From: Sweltsa coloradensis
Lineage: Eukaryota > Arthropoda > Insecta > Plecoptera > Chloroperlidae
Reading direction: 5' to 3'
Assembly (NCBI GenBank): GCA_024449915.1
Contig: JAMZAV010000166.1
Coordinates: 1,178,001 to 1,242,000, forward strand
Length of the DNA stretch: 64,000 nt
Made by a program: the position numbers and the translations under genes. Position 1 is the first letter of the stretch. Each line of letters opens with the position of its first letter. Shown one piece after another: positions 23,189 through 35,382 of this stretch. The notes beneath the pieces are model-generated. The model was not told the DNA's origin and did not search any database. It saw nothing but the letters and a program-made list of their open reading frames with translations.

Positions 23189-26169
23189 CGGGTGTCTCAG
23201 GGTTAGCACGACGTCGCGTTCAATGGACCAGACCAGAAGACGGCATGACGAGAAGTCGAGGACACACACGGCCAGGCTGGGCTAGTTAGCGTGCTGTGGA
23301 AGTTTCTCTGGGGGTTATGACAAACTTGTCAAGACTCACATCATCGGCAGGTATGATTAATGGCGAGAAAAAATGTGTAAGTAATCGATCACGATCAAGT
23401 GAAAGAAATAGTTGGATGGATGGCTCATGGATGGACAGTCCCAGTCAAGCTTTACTAGCCGAGGGATCGCAGCACTTTAGCCTAGCACTACCGTTACTGA
23501 ATTTAGCAAAACATAATTTTCGAAGAAGGTAAAAAAAAAGTTTGTGAGTCTTGTGCAATACACAATGCCATTTTATGTTCCTACACATTGATAATCTTTC
23601 GCGAGGTTTGCCTAAGGAAATGCGAACAAGGCAAAACAAACTGCTGTAATGTACTTACATTTATGTCAGTTAAAATTCCAGTGGTATTAAAACACTTCAT
23701 TCGTTAGGCTTAGGCCTACTTGTGAAATGTTATGAAATATTACAATAACATGACGAAGTAAGACTGCTAAATTAGTATTCTTACCTCAGTGAAATTGTTA
23801 ACGTGTGCATGCTCGCTTATTCTTGGCAAGTCCAATCTAACATCGTACCGTGTCCGTGTATAACTCGAAATAAATCGTCAACACCAAAAGCAATTTTTCA
23901 CTAGCCTACCAATAACAGTAGCACATTTCTGAAATCCACCATTACCCTCAGTACAAAATTACAGAATGCAAGAAGAAGAGGTTATGTCCAGTGTACGGTC
24001 TACTATAAACATTGTCCAGAAAAAGGATTATTCAAACATTGCAATGAAGCCAGCCTTGAAATTAACCAGAATGAGACATTACCTGTAGCCAAGCTAATGC
24101 TGACAGTGAAATTGAATAAATAATACGTTAAAAACTTTAAACTACTTTTCCTGAACAAAATGGCCTAGTCAGTGCTATGCAGCTAATCAAATCAGCTAAT
24201 GCAAGTAAATTCGAAAACCAAAGTGATTACATCCGTGAAAGCACGTCATTTGGAACACGTAGCGTGTGCGATATGGCTCTGCTCACTGCTGGCATCTCAA
24301 TCTCAATTCTCAACTGAAAGACTGGCACAGAAGTCGTGATTACGCATGCACACAGCTAGGCGGTGTCTTGGTGTGGTGGCTGCGAGTCACGCGACGAATG
24401 ATAAGTGCCAGGTAGCGAACAAAACAACACTTTTGTGTTGCGAGGAAGGCGAACAGTCAGTTTGCCTTCCCCTCGTTTGTAGCCATAGCAGTCAAATCAT
24501 CCTACAAACTTCATTTCAACGTCAAAGCTCATACCTATTTCACCATTTAAATTTGTTTGGAAAGAAAAAAGTAAGTAAGCAATTGATAATTTGAAACCGT
24601 CTCTAAAAAATAATGTATTGGTCGTATTTTTTAAATAAACTAACAGATGATACCAACTGTTTGGGAGATTACGTGACTTGTACTAATTCTTAATTTTTTT
24701 TATTAAATAATTAAAAAACCATGCATAAGCATATTATTATGTTTTAGTTAATGATGTTGGTCCACAAGAACATTTAGCTACAAGCATGCTTCACACTGCT
24801 AGTAGATACATTTTAATTTTTGCTTCTATGGCAATGACAATGGCTTCTATTAATGACGTGAAAAGAGAAGACTACACCACATCTTAGGCCAATTAAAGTC
24901 AATAATTACAATGCAATTTGCGCTTGAGGCAACGACGCACAGTAATTTGCTTTTTTTTTACAACCATCCTCTCAGGCCTCACCCTCAGTACAAATTACAA
25001 TATTATAGATATTGAATCTAGCTCGCTAACACGTAATGACAAGAATAATCGAAGTGTGTATATACATGAGTGGTGCAATTAGTATTAGAATGCATGTCGT
25101 GCATGTAATGTAAGAGAAAGACGACGACTATGGACTATGCCAAGAGGGTGTGGGTGAACGCAACGTCAGTGTAGTGTAACCCATCCTTGCGTCCCGTGGC
25201 TGTTGTGAATATCATTAGTACGCTCTCCGAATAGGGCGACACTGGGACAGGGTAATTGTCTCTATTGGCAAACGATAAGTTAGAAATAGGCTAACATCAA
25301 ATAAAAACTTGAATGTATACGAGACAACACAGAACACTGAACATTGATTTGTTATGGAGTAAAATACATTTGACGCTAACTAACTTGCCGTACACCGATT
25401 AGATTTTACATAGCCTACTATGATTCGGGAGTTCACGGGTTCAAAGGCTCTTGCACGAAGTTTACTACGATGTATGAGGCGAACGCAATTCCCCCTCAGT
25501 ACGCATTACGACCATGTGTGTCCACAAACAGACCATGCAACGTAGCATCATCTATTTGAGTCCTCTCTCCCGCAAGAAGAAACCAAGCAAGCGTCAGCAT
25601 ATTTCGGCGTGCCTCGTGGGCAACGAATGTCAAGAGGGATTAGATCATTCCCCCAGCTGATAGCAAACACTCCCGCCAATCCCACGCCTTCACAGCTTCA
25701 GAATGAGGTGTGCAACGAAACTCGGAAGATTCATAAAGTAAATCCTGATTTCGCCCCGAGCCGCCATTAATTCCAGCGTGACTTTCGCAAGGCCATCGGA
25801 TCGGATCGGGCTCTTCGCGGTCTGCAATACTGACCTCACGGCCGGTTTAAGATGTAATTACCAGCCAGTTGCATTCAAGCGATTGACCCAACCTTTATGC
25901 TTGAACGATGTTTAGTTTAGTGAATGTCATCAGGCAGGATCTATGTTGCCAATTTAGATACAACCACCTCAAGATCTAGACGTTTTGAGATTCAATTTTG
26001 CGAATTGCTACATGTCGAATCTGGAAGTTTTAGCCTTACGAGCGGGTTGTTTTATTTTTTTATTTTCATATTTCTGGTCATAACCCTATTCCCTCCCCAC
26101 CCCAAACACCACCGCCTATGACACGCAAAACAAAGCCGCCCACGAAGGCAGCAGAACACGTGAACAACT

Positions 26170-26193
26170 GTATATATATATATATATATATAT
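26170..26193. repeat. (TA)n microsatellite
   Basis: Twelve TA units. A second short TA tract follows at about 26382-26390, at the end of the neighbouring inverted repeat. Confidence 0.95.
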
Positions 26194-26233
26194 TGTTTTA
26201 CCTTGGCTTTATAGTAGGCGACTATGACGCTGT

Positions 26234-26384
26234 TATGTTAGTACTTTAGATAGAAAAAAATTAGATAGTTTTAAATTGGTGGCCGCATAGCTCAGTTGGT
26301 AAGAGCATAGCCCGGTAAGCTAAGGTCCCGGGTTCATACCCCGGTGTAGTCACTTTTTTAATTTCTATCTAAAGTACTAACATA
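26234..26384. repeat. fold-back element: 23-bp perfect inverted repeat enclosing a tRNA-like gene
   Basis: TATGTTAGTACTTTAGATAG continuing to AAA (26234-26256) is exactly inverted at 26362-26384. Between them sit an A-rich spacer, a 72-nt tRNA-like sequence and a T6 tract. The arms belong to the same AATTTCT-tail type as at 17.2 and 49.4 kb, although beyond that motif their sequence differs. Confidence 0.85.
26281..26352 (+). pseudogene. tRNA-Thr(GGU)-like sequence with Pol III terminator
   Basis: It folds as a near-complete 72-nt cloverleaf. Acceptor GGCCGCA pairs with TGTAGTC at six of seven positions (two by wobble). The D arm is GCTC-AGTTGGTAA-GAGC. The anticodon stem TAGC/GCTA encloses CCGGTAA, putting GGT at the anticodon. 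The T arm CCGGG-TTCATAC-CCCGG is perfect, and T6 follows two bases after the discriminator A. Against a functional tRNA: C instead of the near-universal U33, an A-A mismatch atop the anticodon stem, and the rarity of GGU threonine tRNAs in eukaryotes, which normally use AGU. It may be a transcribable SINE head rather than a translating tRNA. Confidence 0.65.
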
Positions 26385-28765
26385 TATATATATTTTTTTT
26401 TTAAATTTTGTATTAGCCTATATAGGCCCTATATATTTTTAATGTGAAAATCGCTCGAGCGGATTAAAGGTGAAATGTAGAGGATATTTAGGATTTTTAG
26501 CGGCTATAGTGGCACAACAGTGTGCCAACTGTTGGCAACACTGGTCGGGATATCGCAGCCCATGATGGCGGGTGGTCTTATCTAATGACGGGTGTGGTGT
26601 AGGGCCCTGAGCAAAGATGTCAAGACTCAAGACATAATTTTGATTCCGATTCTTACCAATACCTATTTACTCGGATTCTTAACATCACACACAAAAATCA
26701 TAAATATTATACGTAGCAATAATACGCAACTGTGACCTTCCTACTTCCTAGACCTAGACAAAGTAATGACCAACGGAACGAGTCGAAATGAGACGCTGAC
26801 CTCCCAACAAGATGTGTGAAAAGATCAAGTGAAGGATTTAATGCAGCTATGACGCACTGGGCTGCGCTGACCAACGCCAATTTATACGTAATGTTTTGAA
26901 TTGACTTCATAGAAGCATGTACAAACTGGTAAAACCTCTTTGCTTGGCGGAGAGAATCATAATCGCCTCAGGTAGCGATGACGCCATGAATTTAGTGTCG
27001 GCAAACAATGACGTTTTCTGCAAAGTTTAGCCACTCCTCGATTCAGCCATTCCAGTCACGGTTGGCCACCAGTTTCACGCCGATAATGTAATTATATTTA
27101 TTTATGCATGTTATATTTAATTTTTAATATACCTACCACCAAGACTGTGTTCATTATTTTAGTCTCGTTTTGCAGAATTGATCACGGTACCTGCCTCGGT
27201 ACCTGGTACCGGCAATGGCTAAATAAATGATAGGCATTCGCAATTACTATAGCGCTCTTAGTCTTTGGGCTAGGAAAGATCAACAGTATTATAGAAACGA
27301 AGTTTATTCGATAACCATCAACAGGTTATGTTCCCCGCCCCACGGGACAACATGTAATAAGTAATCACAGCAGATTGTCATTTTCCGTCGATAGGTAACA
27401 ATTCATAATGATGTTTCATATAGAGGTTAAATGTACACCAATAATCGGACCCAACCCAAACATTTCCTAGTCTCAGATACAGATTACCATATATAAGACA
27501 ATTAGCGGGTAAACTTGCAAACTGTAGTAAACATAAAATATATTCGCGGAATCGCCAAAATCTTGATGAACATGACATAAAATAGAATCTTGAACACAAC
27601 TCAAGATAATATAAGTCATCCTCCAACCCATAAAATTGCAGTCTTTGAATCGTCGGCTAAAAGCGCTGATTAATCATTGAGCTAAAAGCCCATAACCGAT
27701 CAAGACTGTTGGAGAATTCGTACAAGTATTTTAGAAAAACGTGCACGTAATGAGGTTAACCTATCAGATACCACATCCTCAACGAAACGTGATGTGCTCG
27801 AGATAACGCTCGGGGTCTCGGACGTAGCTGCCCAGCGTGGACGTTCCATCCGTTTGATCGTGGTAACTCGTGGTAACTTGATGGATTCGATGCCGGCGAA
27901 TCTTGCGACTGTTTGCGCACATCGTCTGCGCATGTCTAAGTTGACTGTCTCATTCATGTTATGTGGTGGTGGATGCGTAAACCAAGGCCATAAGACGAGC
28001 CCAGTGCCAGAGAGAGGGCCACAAAAAGTAAGCTTACATTTTGTACCGAACTAAATATATTTCAAGGCAAGGCAACGCACACGCACAGTTTCCATTTGGC
28101 GTGATTTCACTGTAATTACACCACTTGAATGGACACCAAAAAATGCATATCACATCGTTCACACTTGAGAAATATTGCTTTGGAGACTTGTAGATTTGCG
28201 GCTATTCTATTAGTTCGAGACAAATACATAACCAAGTGGACGGCTCGGACAGGAGAATTTCCCCCGCTGCCCTAGAAGGTAATAACAACAGCCACTGCAG
28301 CTCCTTGGTATTCACAACATGAGCTCGCAGCAGCAGTAGCAGCTTCCAGACGAGTTTTTCAAGGAGCGAGACTTGTCTTTTGAGCAGAGAAGCTGCTGTG
28401 CAGCGACCGACCGCCTGACCAGCAGCACTACAACGACCGTGACATCTGCCACGCACTGGGATGACACAGTGACCTACAACCAGCACGCATACGTCAACAA
28501 GAACTATTCACCAGACTCATCGAAACATCAATTAATTAACTATCTACCTTGCCATCATTTGACGAAAAAGTAATTTTGCACCAAAAAGAGGTTGAAATAT
28601 ATTTTTAATTATTTTGACCTGCTGCAGAGCCCACACTATCATACACCCCCCACACTATCATACCAGATTTTTACACTCGTAGTCCAAGGATAACACACCA
28701 TTAAACTGCGACGTGCAAAATACAAATGAAGTATAATTGTTTGGTACAACAAGGATAAACAATAA

Positions 28766-28767
28766 AA

Positions 28768-28798
<31 letters not shown>

Positions 28799-28799
28799 A
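28766..28799. repeat. (AATA)n microsatellite
   Basis: About eight AATA/AAAT units in intron 1. Confidence 0.95.
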
Positions 28800-31700
28800 G
28801 TAATGAAAAATCAAAATCGGTCGAAATGTTAGTCACAAAGTATAAAAATAATGAACATCTCGACTCTCGAGCTTGAAAGAAATAGTAGATAAAACCAGAA
28901 CGTAAAAGGATGTCCTAGCGCAGTCAGTAGCTAGCGAAATGCGAATATTGGGGATTGGATTAATCAAAAAGTTCAAAACTGATCGTGATTGATGCATAAT
29001 TGGTGAAGCGGTTGATTGACGTAATTAAACTGGGTGCACTGCACTTGTACTTGTATGTTCGATATCCATATCCCTCCAATTACAGGAGGCTGTCACGTTC
29101 ACGTTTCGTCCTCAAGCGACGCTCAGTGATTATAATGCTGGATGGATGGATGTAATGACTTCTTGTTCCACTACTCCTTGGGGGTGAAGCACGTGGAACA
29201 TGGCATGCAATGCTACTCGCACGAAGCACGACCAGGCAAGGTGCACTTTACAGTTTGTTTTAGAAGTATTCCAATCAGACCAGCCACGTTTCCTATTATT
29301 TATGTTAGGAATTTCGACTCAGACACTGAATTAACGTTTTCATGCGAAAGCAAACCTAGATAAAGTTGGGCGTTTGAGAACGTCGAGGAAGGAGCAAACA
29401 GCAAAGGGGAACTATTTAGGCGGGACCAAATTTGCTACCATATCGATATTTATTATGAAGTATGAACCATTTTTTTTTACCGATAGCAGTGGTAACATAA
29501 CATGCTTGACTTTGCCGACCACCTTAGCCTCTTGTAAGAAGTTGCCCACTACGAAAAAGCGCGCATTATTACAGATTATATACTAATACGTAGTGCATTT
29601 CATTTGCATGGGTTAGGATTAACATCACGGTATGGGCCGTGAAGGTGTAAGGCCCAAACAGTAGCCTAGGTCACGAGTCAAGAATCAATAGACAGACACG
29701 TATTTTGTGCAATCAAAACCTACAGCATCTGAACTGATTTAGAAATATGGGTCCGGACATAACTTTCATAATGTTATTACCACACAAAGCAGTCCAGACC
29801 GCAATGTACATTTATTTATTCCATATGCCGTAAATATACACGCAACAATGAAATATGCGAACCCAACCTCGTGATCTTGATAAGATATTGTTCGCTTGTC
29901 TGCGAGCTCCGATCGTGATAATGGTGATACAATCTTGCAATTTAACGATGTTACCTTTAGGTTTAGTTGCAATTTGTACAACTACTGTCAACTAAACATA
30001 GACCCAACCCAAACTCAAGTTAATTGCATTTCTGTTACTAAATTTGATGATTTGATGATGATAATTTTATGTTTTTACAAAATGTGATGTTAAATCTATT
30101 CCACTGGCACTAGGTAATGTATAGCTAAAACCATATGCAAATTATTCCCAAGCGCATTGTGACACTAATTCATCTTGATGAAATGCATCTCATGAGTTGT
30201 AGATCAGTTTGCTAGTTTAGATTCCAGAGCAAATCTCCATAAATTAATGTAGTTTCCAGTGATAATCTATAAAACAACGTAGGTAGATCGCTGATCAGAA
30301 ATAGCCTTCTATGGATCATGTTCACCTAGGCTTCGACCTATAAATTATTTAATTTTAATGAGAGGTGTACCTTGTAAGGCATACACGCTACGCATGTGGC
30401 TCATACGACGTAAGCTAGCATACAGATTAAATTGTTGACATCTAAACTGCCCATGCAGAACTTGGTTGGCTCTATCGCAGGGTTGCTACAGACTTGCGTT
30501 CAGAGATCTCACTATCGGACATTCTCGAAGCGTCGCTCACGTTTACGTCTCAAGATGGCTGCCCCCATGGCAAGATGCCTAGCCCCGAAGCAACCCGTCC
30601 CGTCTATTTCACAGTCGATCAGTTTATATGTAACACGTAACGCGATTAGAGAGCTTTAGTGGCCTACATCTTTGTTGGCATGAACAACTACTGAATATTT
30701 ATTTTTCGTGCGGGCGTGCCTTTATTATACCCATTGACGAGCGACGGTTCAAAATTCGAAACCCTTTCTGATGATGGTATAAACCGAAATCTCTATCAGC
30801 TCGTCAATCAATATTATTGCCACTGTTTACAATGTTGGAGAGTGATTGTATTGTTCTTGTGGTTGGATTATGCAGTCTTAAATGGATTATGTTAATTCAA
30901 AAAGTCTAATCAAAACAATGAGATTGCTGCGAGTTCGAAGTGGAAGGGGAAACGTAAAATCTTTAGCGACTATACTCCTGTAGATGAAGTAGGCCTAACT
31001 ATCAATAAGCAGGGTCGTGAAGTTTACGGCCGTCAAGTCCCCAACCCCCTCTCTTCAAAGAAAAAAATGTTATTACCTTAATAGTGTTACTTATCAGGAT
31101 AGGAAAAAACCGTGTTCGACAGTTTTAATTTTATAATAATATACATTAGATTAGAGTTCACATTAGCAGACTTGACTAATGAGTAATGACTATAACATGT
31201 AAGGTGGAACAAATTTTTGCTCCCCTTCACCCACTGACTACACACATTCGAAAACAAAACATGTCACAACAAAGTGTAATTTAAACACTTCAAATAATAT
31301 AAGAAACTACTACAACAACGTTCTCCCTCTGGCTGGATACATACGACAGTGTTTATGGACATTGAACAACCTTGCTGGACCCTGATTTAATTAAACGTAG
31401 GCGTTCAACCTTTTCGCCAGTCCCGTGATTGACTTCCTTGTATGGGCATGCGAGTGGGTAGTATTGGTTCGGGTAGTCGCCCTACCAACTGTGGGCGAGT
31501 GTACTTGGAAGTGATCGGCCGCCGGTAGCAGATTCAACAGGTGCGGCTCCGCTCGCACCCACACCACATCGCAACACGCAAAGAGTACCTAACTACTACG
31601 TAATTATAATAAAAGCCGATTAAACACAGGTCGCTTCATTCAGTTTTGTATACAACAAGATGGGTGTGCTTCTGCTTGCGATGCGGTTAATGAGATTAGA

Positions 31701-33921
31701 GAATCGACATTAGAAGGGTATTCCTACTCGACTTTACTTACACAATTTAGCATACTACACGCCACTTCTAGAAAGTAGAAACAGTGTCTCGGACTTTGAA
31801 CACACAAGACAAGAGAGGAAGATTTTCGTGACATTTCCATTCCATGCGTCCTTCACCTTTTCTAGTGGGTGAGTGACATGCGTGAATAATATTCAATGAG
31901 GGGCAGCCGACTGAGAAACACCTGTAGAGGATACCGGTTATAACAAACGATAAGGCATCATTTGATATTGTTTAGAAGTAAATTTGTAAATTTAAATTCA
32001 CATTTGAGCGCACTAAACAAACACAAAACTGTGCCGTCAATTTCTTAGTTTGATTACTGTTGGGAGTTCAATCGTGTATGTTCATTTAGATTGTATACGG
32101 TCGGTAGGCCTAAACAAATGAATAATTCACAGTACGTAGTTTCCAGATTTGAACTATTCAATAAGTGAAATTGCAATGTTAAAAGCGTGTACTTTAATCT
32201 TTCTGATACATTTGCAAGTGACTGACTAGTGAATTCGTCTCACAAAACTATTTAAAAAATATACATATTACAATTCGCCAATGTTCAAGTACGAATAAAG
32301 CTGTCCATTGATAACGGAATATTCAAGAAAAATATTTACGCGCCCCAGTGCTTCGGGGCATTTGGTAAACCGATCTGACCATTCTGACGTATTAAATATT
32401 TACTACTTATTCAAATGATAAGTCGTCAGATAAGTACCGGCCGGCATGCTGTTACTCAGTCCTTGCCAATACTTGACTATTGTTCGTAATAATTTCTGTG
32501 ATTGTCCGACCAACTTCACTGGTGCCGAGGCCCATTTAGTGCGGTGGCAACACTGTACGCCTAAACCAAACATTTCTTAGATCCAGCAAGTTGAATATCT
32601 CGTTTCGAAGTCACTGTCTCGACCACATGCCGTGGTGTGGTTGCCAGTTGCCACGTTCGCGGTTCAAATGCGCTAATGTTTGTTCTAATGTAGGAAATTT
32701 CGAAACAATTTCATTTATTCCACAATAGTTACGTTATACAAAACGTAAACTAGAACTATCTGAGAAGGATGCAAGTTGAAATCTTCGACACTTATCACAT
32801 AATATTTTCTAGACGTAGGCTACATCAATAAATTTCGTAGAAATCTATAAACTATTGACATAATGAAGAAAAATGATAACGTATATTTTTATTAGGTACG
32901 CCTACCAATAGCCCTAGGCCTACATAAAGTCAATGAATATATTATTATTAAATTATCGCTGTTCTTTAATAAACAAAGTAATTTTTCGAACTCAGAGACC
33001 TTTGTTCAACACAAATTTAATTTCAAACCAATAACGAGTGACGACACAATACAATGACAAATTGAGATTGTAGACTTCACGTTTACAAATAAATATGAAA
33101 AGGAAAAGTGTCCATAGAATGTGTTTTGAGCACACAGAGACACAGTCATTGTAGTAGCCCACCAACCTGCTTGAGAAATGAACAATCATCACCACCTGTG
33201 CTCACAAAATAAAGCGTGACAACTTCCCCTCAAAAGTTTTGGCGGATATGAATACACATGACGTGCATTCCAAGTAAATAAATCACTTCAAGCATTGGAT
33301 ACCCCACCCGGCTAATGTTTTGTTAGAGGTTAGTAGATTTCTCTATCCACCTGTAGCCACATGACTTACAAACTACACCTGAGGAATGAGGGGTCCAGCT
33401 TACAATGCAGCACAAAAAAAGGCGAGAAAAAACACCGAGGCTCAATAATATATTCATGGCTGCCACTGCGGTAGAGTAGAAAAGGTTCTGGGTGGTTCCC
33501 CTGAGCCGCACTTCAAAACGATGATTATCAGGGTCGCATAACATTACAATAGTAATCCTCGTGGAATCAAAGCAAAGTAATAACTTTATCAGTGTACTTC
33601 TTATAGCCAAGACAATTTTATATTACAACATTATTTTCAACACAAGCATGAAAGTTTGTTTCATCAAAGGCTGGATAAGTAAACCATAGGCTACTCTAAA
33701 CGTAAAAACTATTAAATAGAAGGGGAACACAAATTCCGAGTGCTTTGCAATTCAAAATAATGATGTAACATTCCTGACAAAGATTAAAAAGTTAAAACAC
33801 CAAAAAGTTGCCATTATATTTCTAGCAGTCTATGTTCAATTTCTCGCTTTAGAATAGAACATCTGATCCGATCCTTTACGAGCGCAGATCGTCGAGAGGA
33901 GTCGGACTCCTATGCTGGGCC

Positions 33922-33985
33922 CAGTGGCGTAACTAGCCCTTATTTTTTAAGGGAGAGGGGGGGGGCGAACATTTGAACAACAATT
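33922..33985 (+). mobile_element. truncated copy of the 21.1-kb hAT-like MITE (5' end only)
   Basis: CAGTGGCGTAACTAGCCCTT matches the left 20 bases of the 21075 element exactly. The match resumes after an expanded G-run with GCGAACATTTG. No matching right terminus (ACGCCACTG) or target repeat was found downstream, so only one end remains or the 3' part has been replaced. Confidence 0.7.
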
Positions 33986-34021
33986 TGCATACCAATGTAT
34001 ACGCTACGGATAATACGAGGT

Positions 34022-34072
34022 CGGTCGTAGCTCGTACCCTAACACGTAACTATAGGACCAAGTGTTCGAATC
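34022..34072 (+). pseudogene. tRNA-like relic next to a tandem repeat
   Basis: GTCGTAGCTCGTACCC resembles a D arm and A box, and GTGTTCGAATCCC is a B box about 30 bases later. No acceptor pairing is evident. The B box is copied into the adjacent tandem repeat. Confidence 0.4.
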
Positions 34073-34190
34073 CCAATCCCAAATACCTCAAAAGCATGCC
34101 CGCGATGCGTTAGAATCTCAATTCCCAACAGCTCAAAAGCATGCCCACGATGGGTTCGAATCCCGAACAACTCCAAAGCATGCTATGCCC
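34064..34190 (+). repeat. tandem repeat, about 46-bp unit, nearly 3 copies, derived from a tRNA B box
   Basis: GTTCGAATCCC, GTTAGAATCTC and GTTCGAATCCC each begin a unit that continues with a short spacer, CTCAAAAGCATGCCC (or CTCCAAAGCATG) and ACGATGG. Each unit thus carries a B-box-like motif. Confidence 0.75.
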
Positions 34191-35329
34191 ACGCGGTTGT
34201 GTTCGCGACTACGGCACATGCGCGTTGCGCCTTGCGTCTTGCGTGTGCACGGAAGTGTGAAACTCGGTCACTGGAACAATGAACACGGCAAGGAACTTAC
34301 CCAAAACTAATTTAATCAAGAATATATAGGGAAAGTGACTGGCCAAAGCTAATGCCAAGGACATAAGCCTAACGGAACACAGCTAGCACTTTACACTGCC
34401 ACAATTGCACCTAGAGGGTGGAAATAGGAAGGTGAAGTGTGTATACGGGGCGACTATGCGCTAGCATGATTTATATTCCAAGGTAATTGTGCACTATAAA
34501 TATTATTATATTATTATAGCCTGAAATCCTATAAAATAAAGTTTATTGACAAAATAAAAGAGAAACGTGTCGATCTAAACGCATTCCAAACGTAAAAAAA
34601 TACAATTAATTAATATTGCAATTTGCAAGCAACACGGAACTAGTAAAATATGTAGAAACTACAAAGCCGACAAATGTACGAGAACAAACAGGCAGTCGGA
34701 ACGTACAAGTGTTTTGTTTGCCAATAATCAAAATTGCGATAAGCGGTCATACCCTCAGCCCCACACTCACGATTTCAAAAATAATGTTCACTCATAAGGC
34801 CTGTCGGCTGTAACTGATCTGTGTTATAACAGTAGAGATCAAACGGTTATGGGTAACAAGAAACAAGTACAACAACGTATAAATATAATCGTAGGCCCTA
34901 CTGTCCGCAATTCAAAAATATTTAAATCGGACGAGTTCACGCTACAATTTAATCGCATGCGTAATGAGTCGACATGCCAAATGCAGACAAAGTGAGTATG
35001 AAGCAAAGTATAGCAGATTGCATCCGTGCACTTGCCCAACATGTGTCACCTTCGCCTATCTAGCTAGCTAGCTGCCTAAAGTGCCTATCCCATTGAAATT
35101 GAAGCCTCGAGAAGTTATGATAAACGCCAGGAAACACCTGCAGATAAGAGTAATTAAGACTCTAAGCACAGAGGAACACAAAGTATGAACACCTCTCGCG
35201 ATGTGGTAGGCTGGTAGCTGTGACTGTGAGGGGCGGTAAATAAAAGTAAAACACTCGAGTGCAATGCACTACCACCAAACGACACAATACTAAACAAAAC
35301 TAAATTATTAAATCCATTCATATCAGCTC

Positions 35330-35382
35330 AAGTAACGCGTGAGACTCTGGCTTCAGGAGGTCACGGGTTCGAATCCACTCTA
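35330..35382 (+). pseudogene. tRNA-derived SINE-like core (GTGAGACTC family)
   Basis: AAGTAACGCGTGAGACTC, then AGGAGGTCACGGGTTCGAATCC with a perfect B box. The same arrangement recurs at 63.5 kb and, more divergent, at 47.3 kb. Confidence 0.55.
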
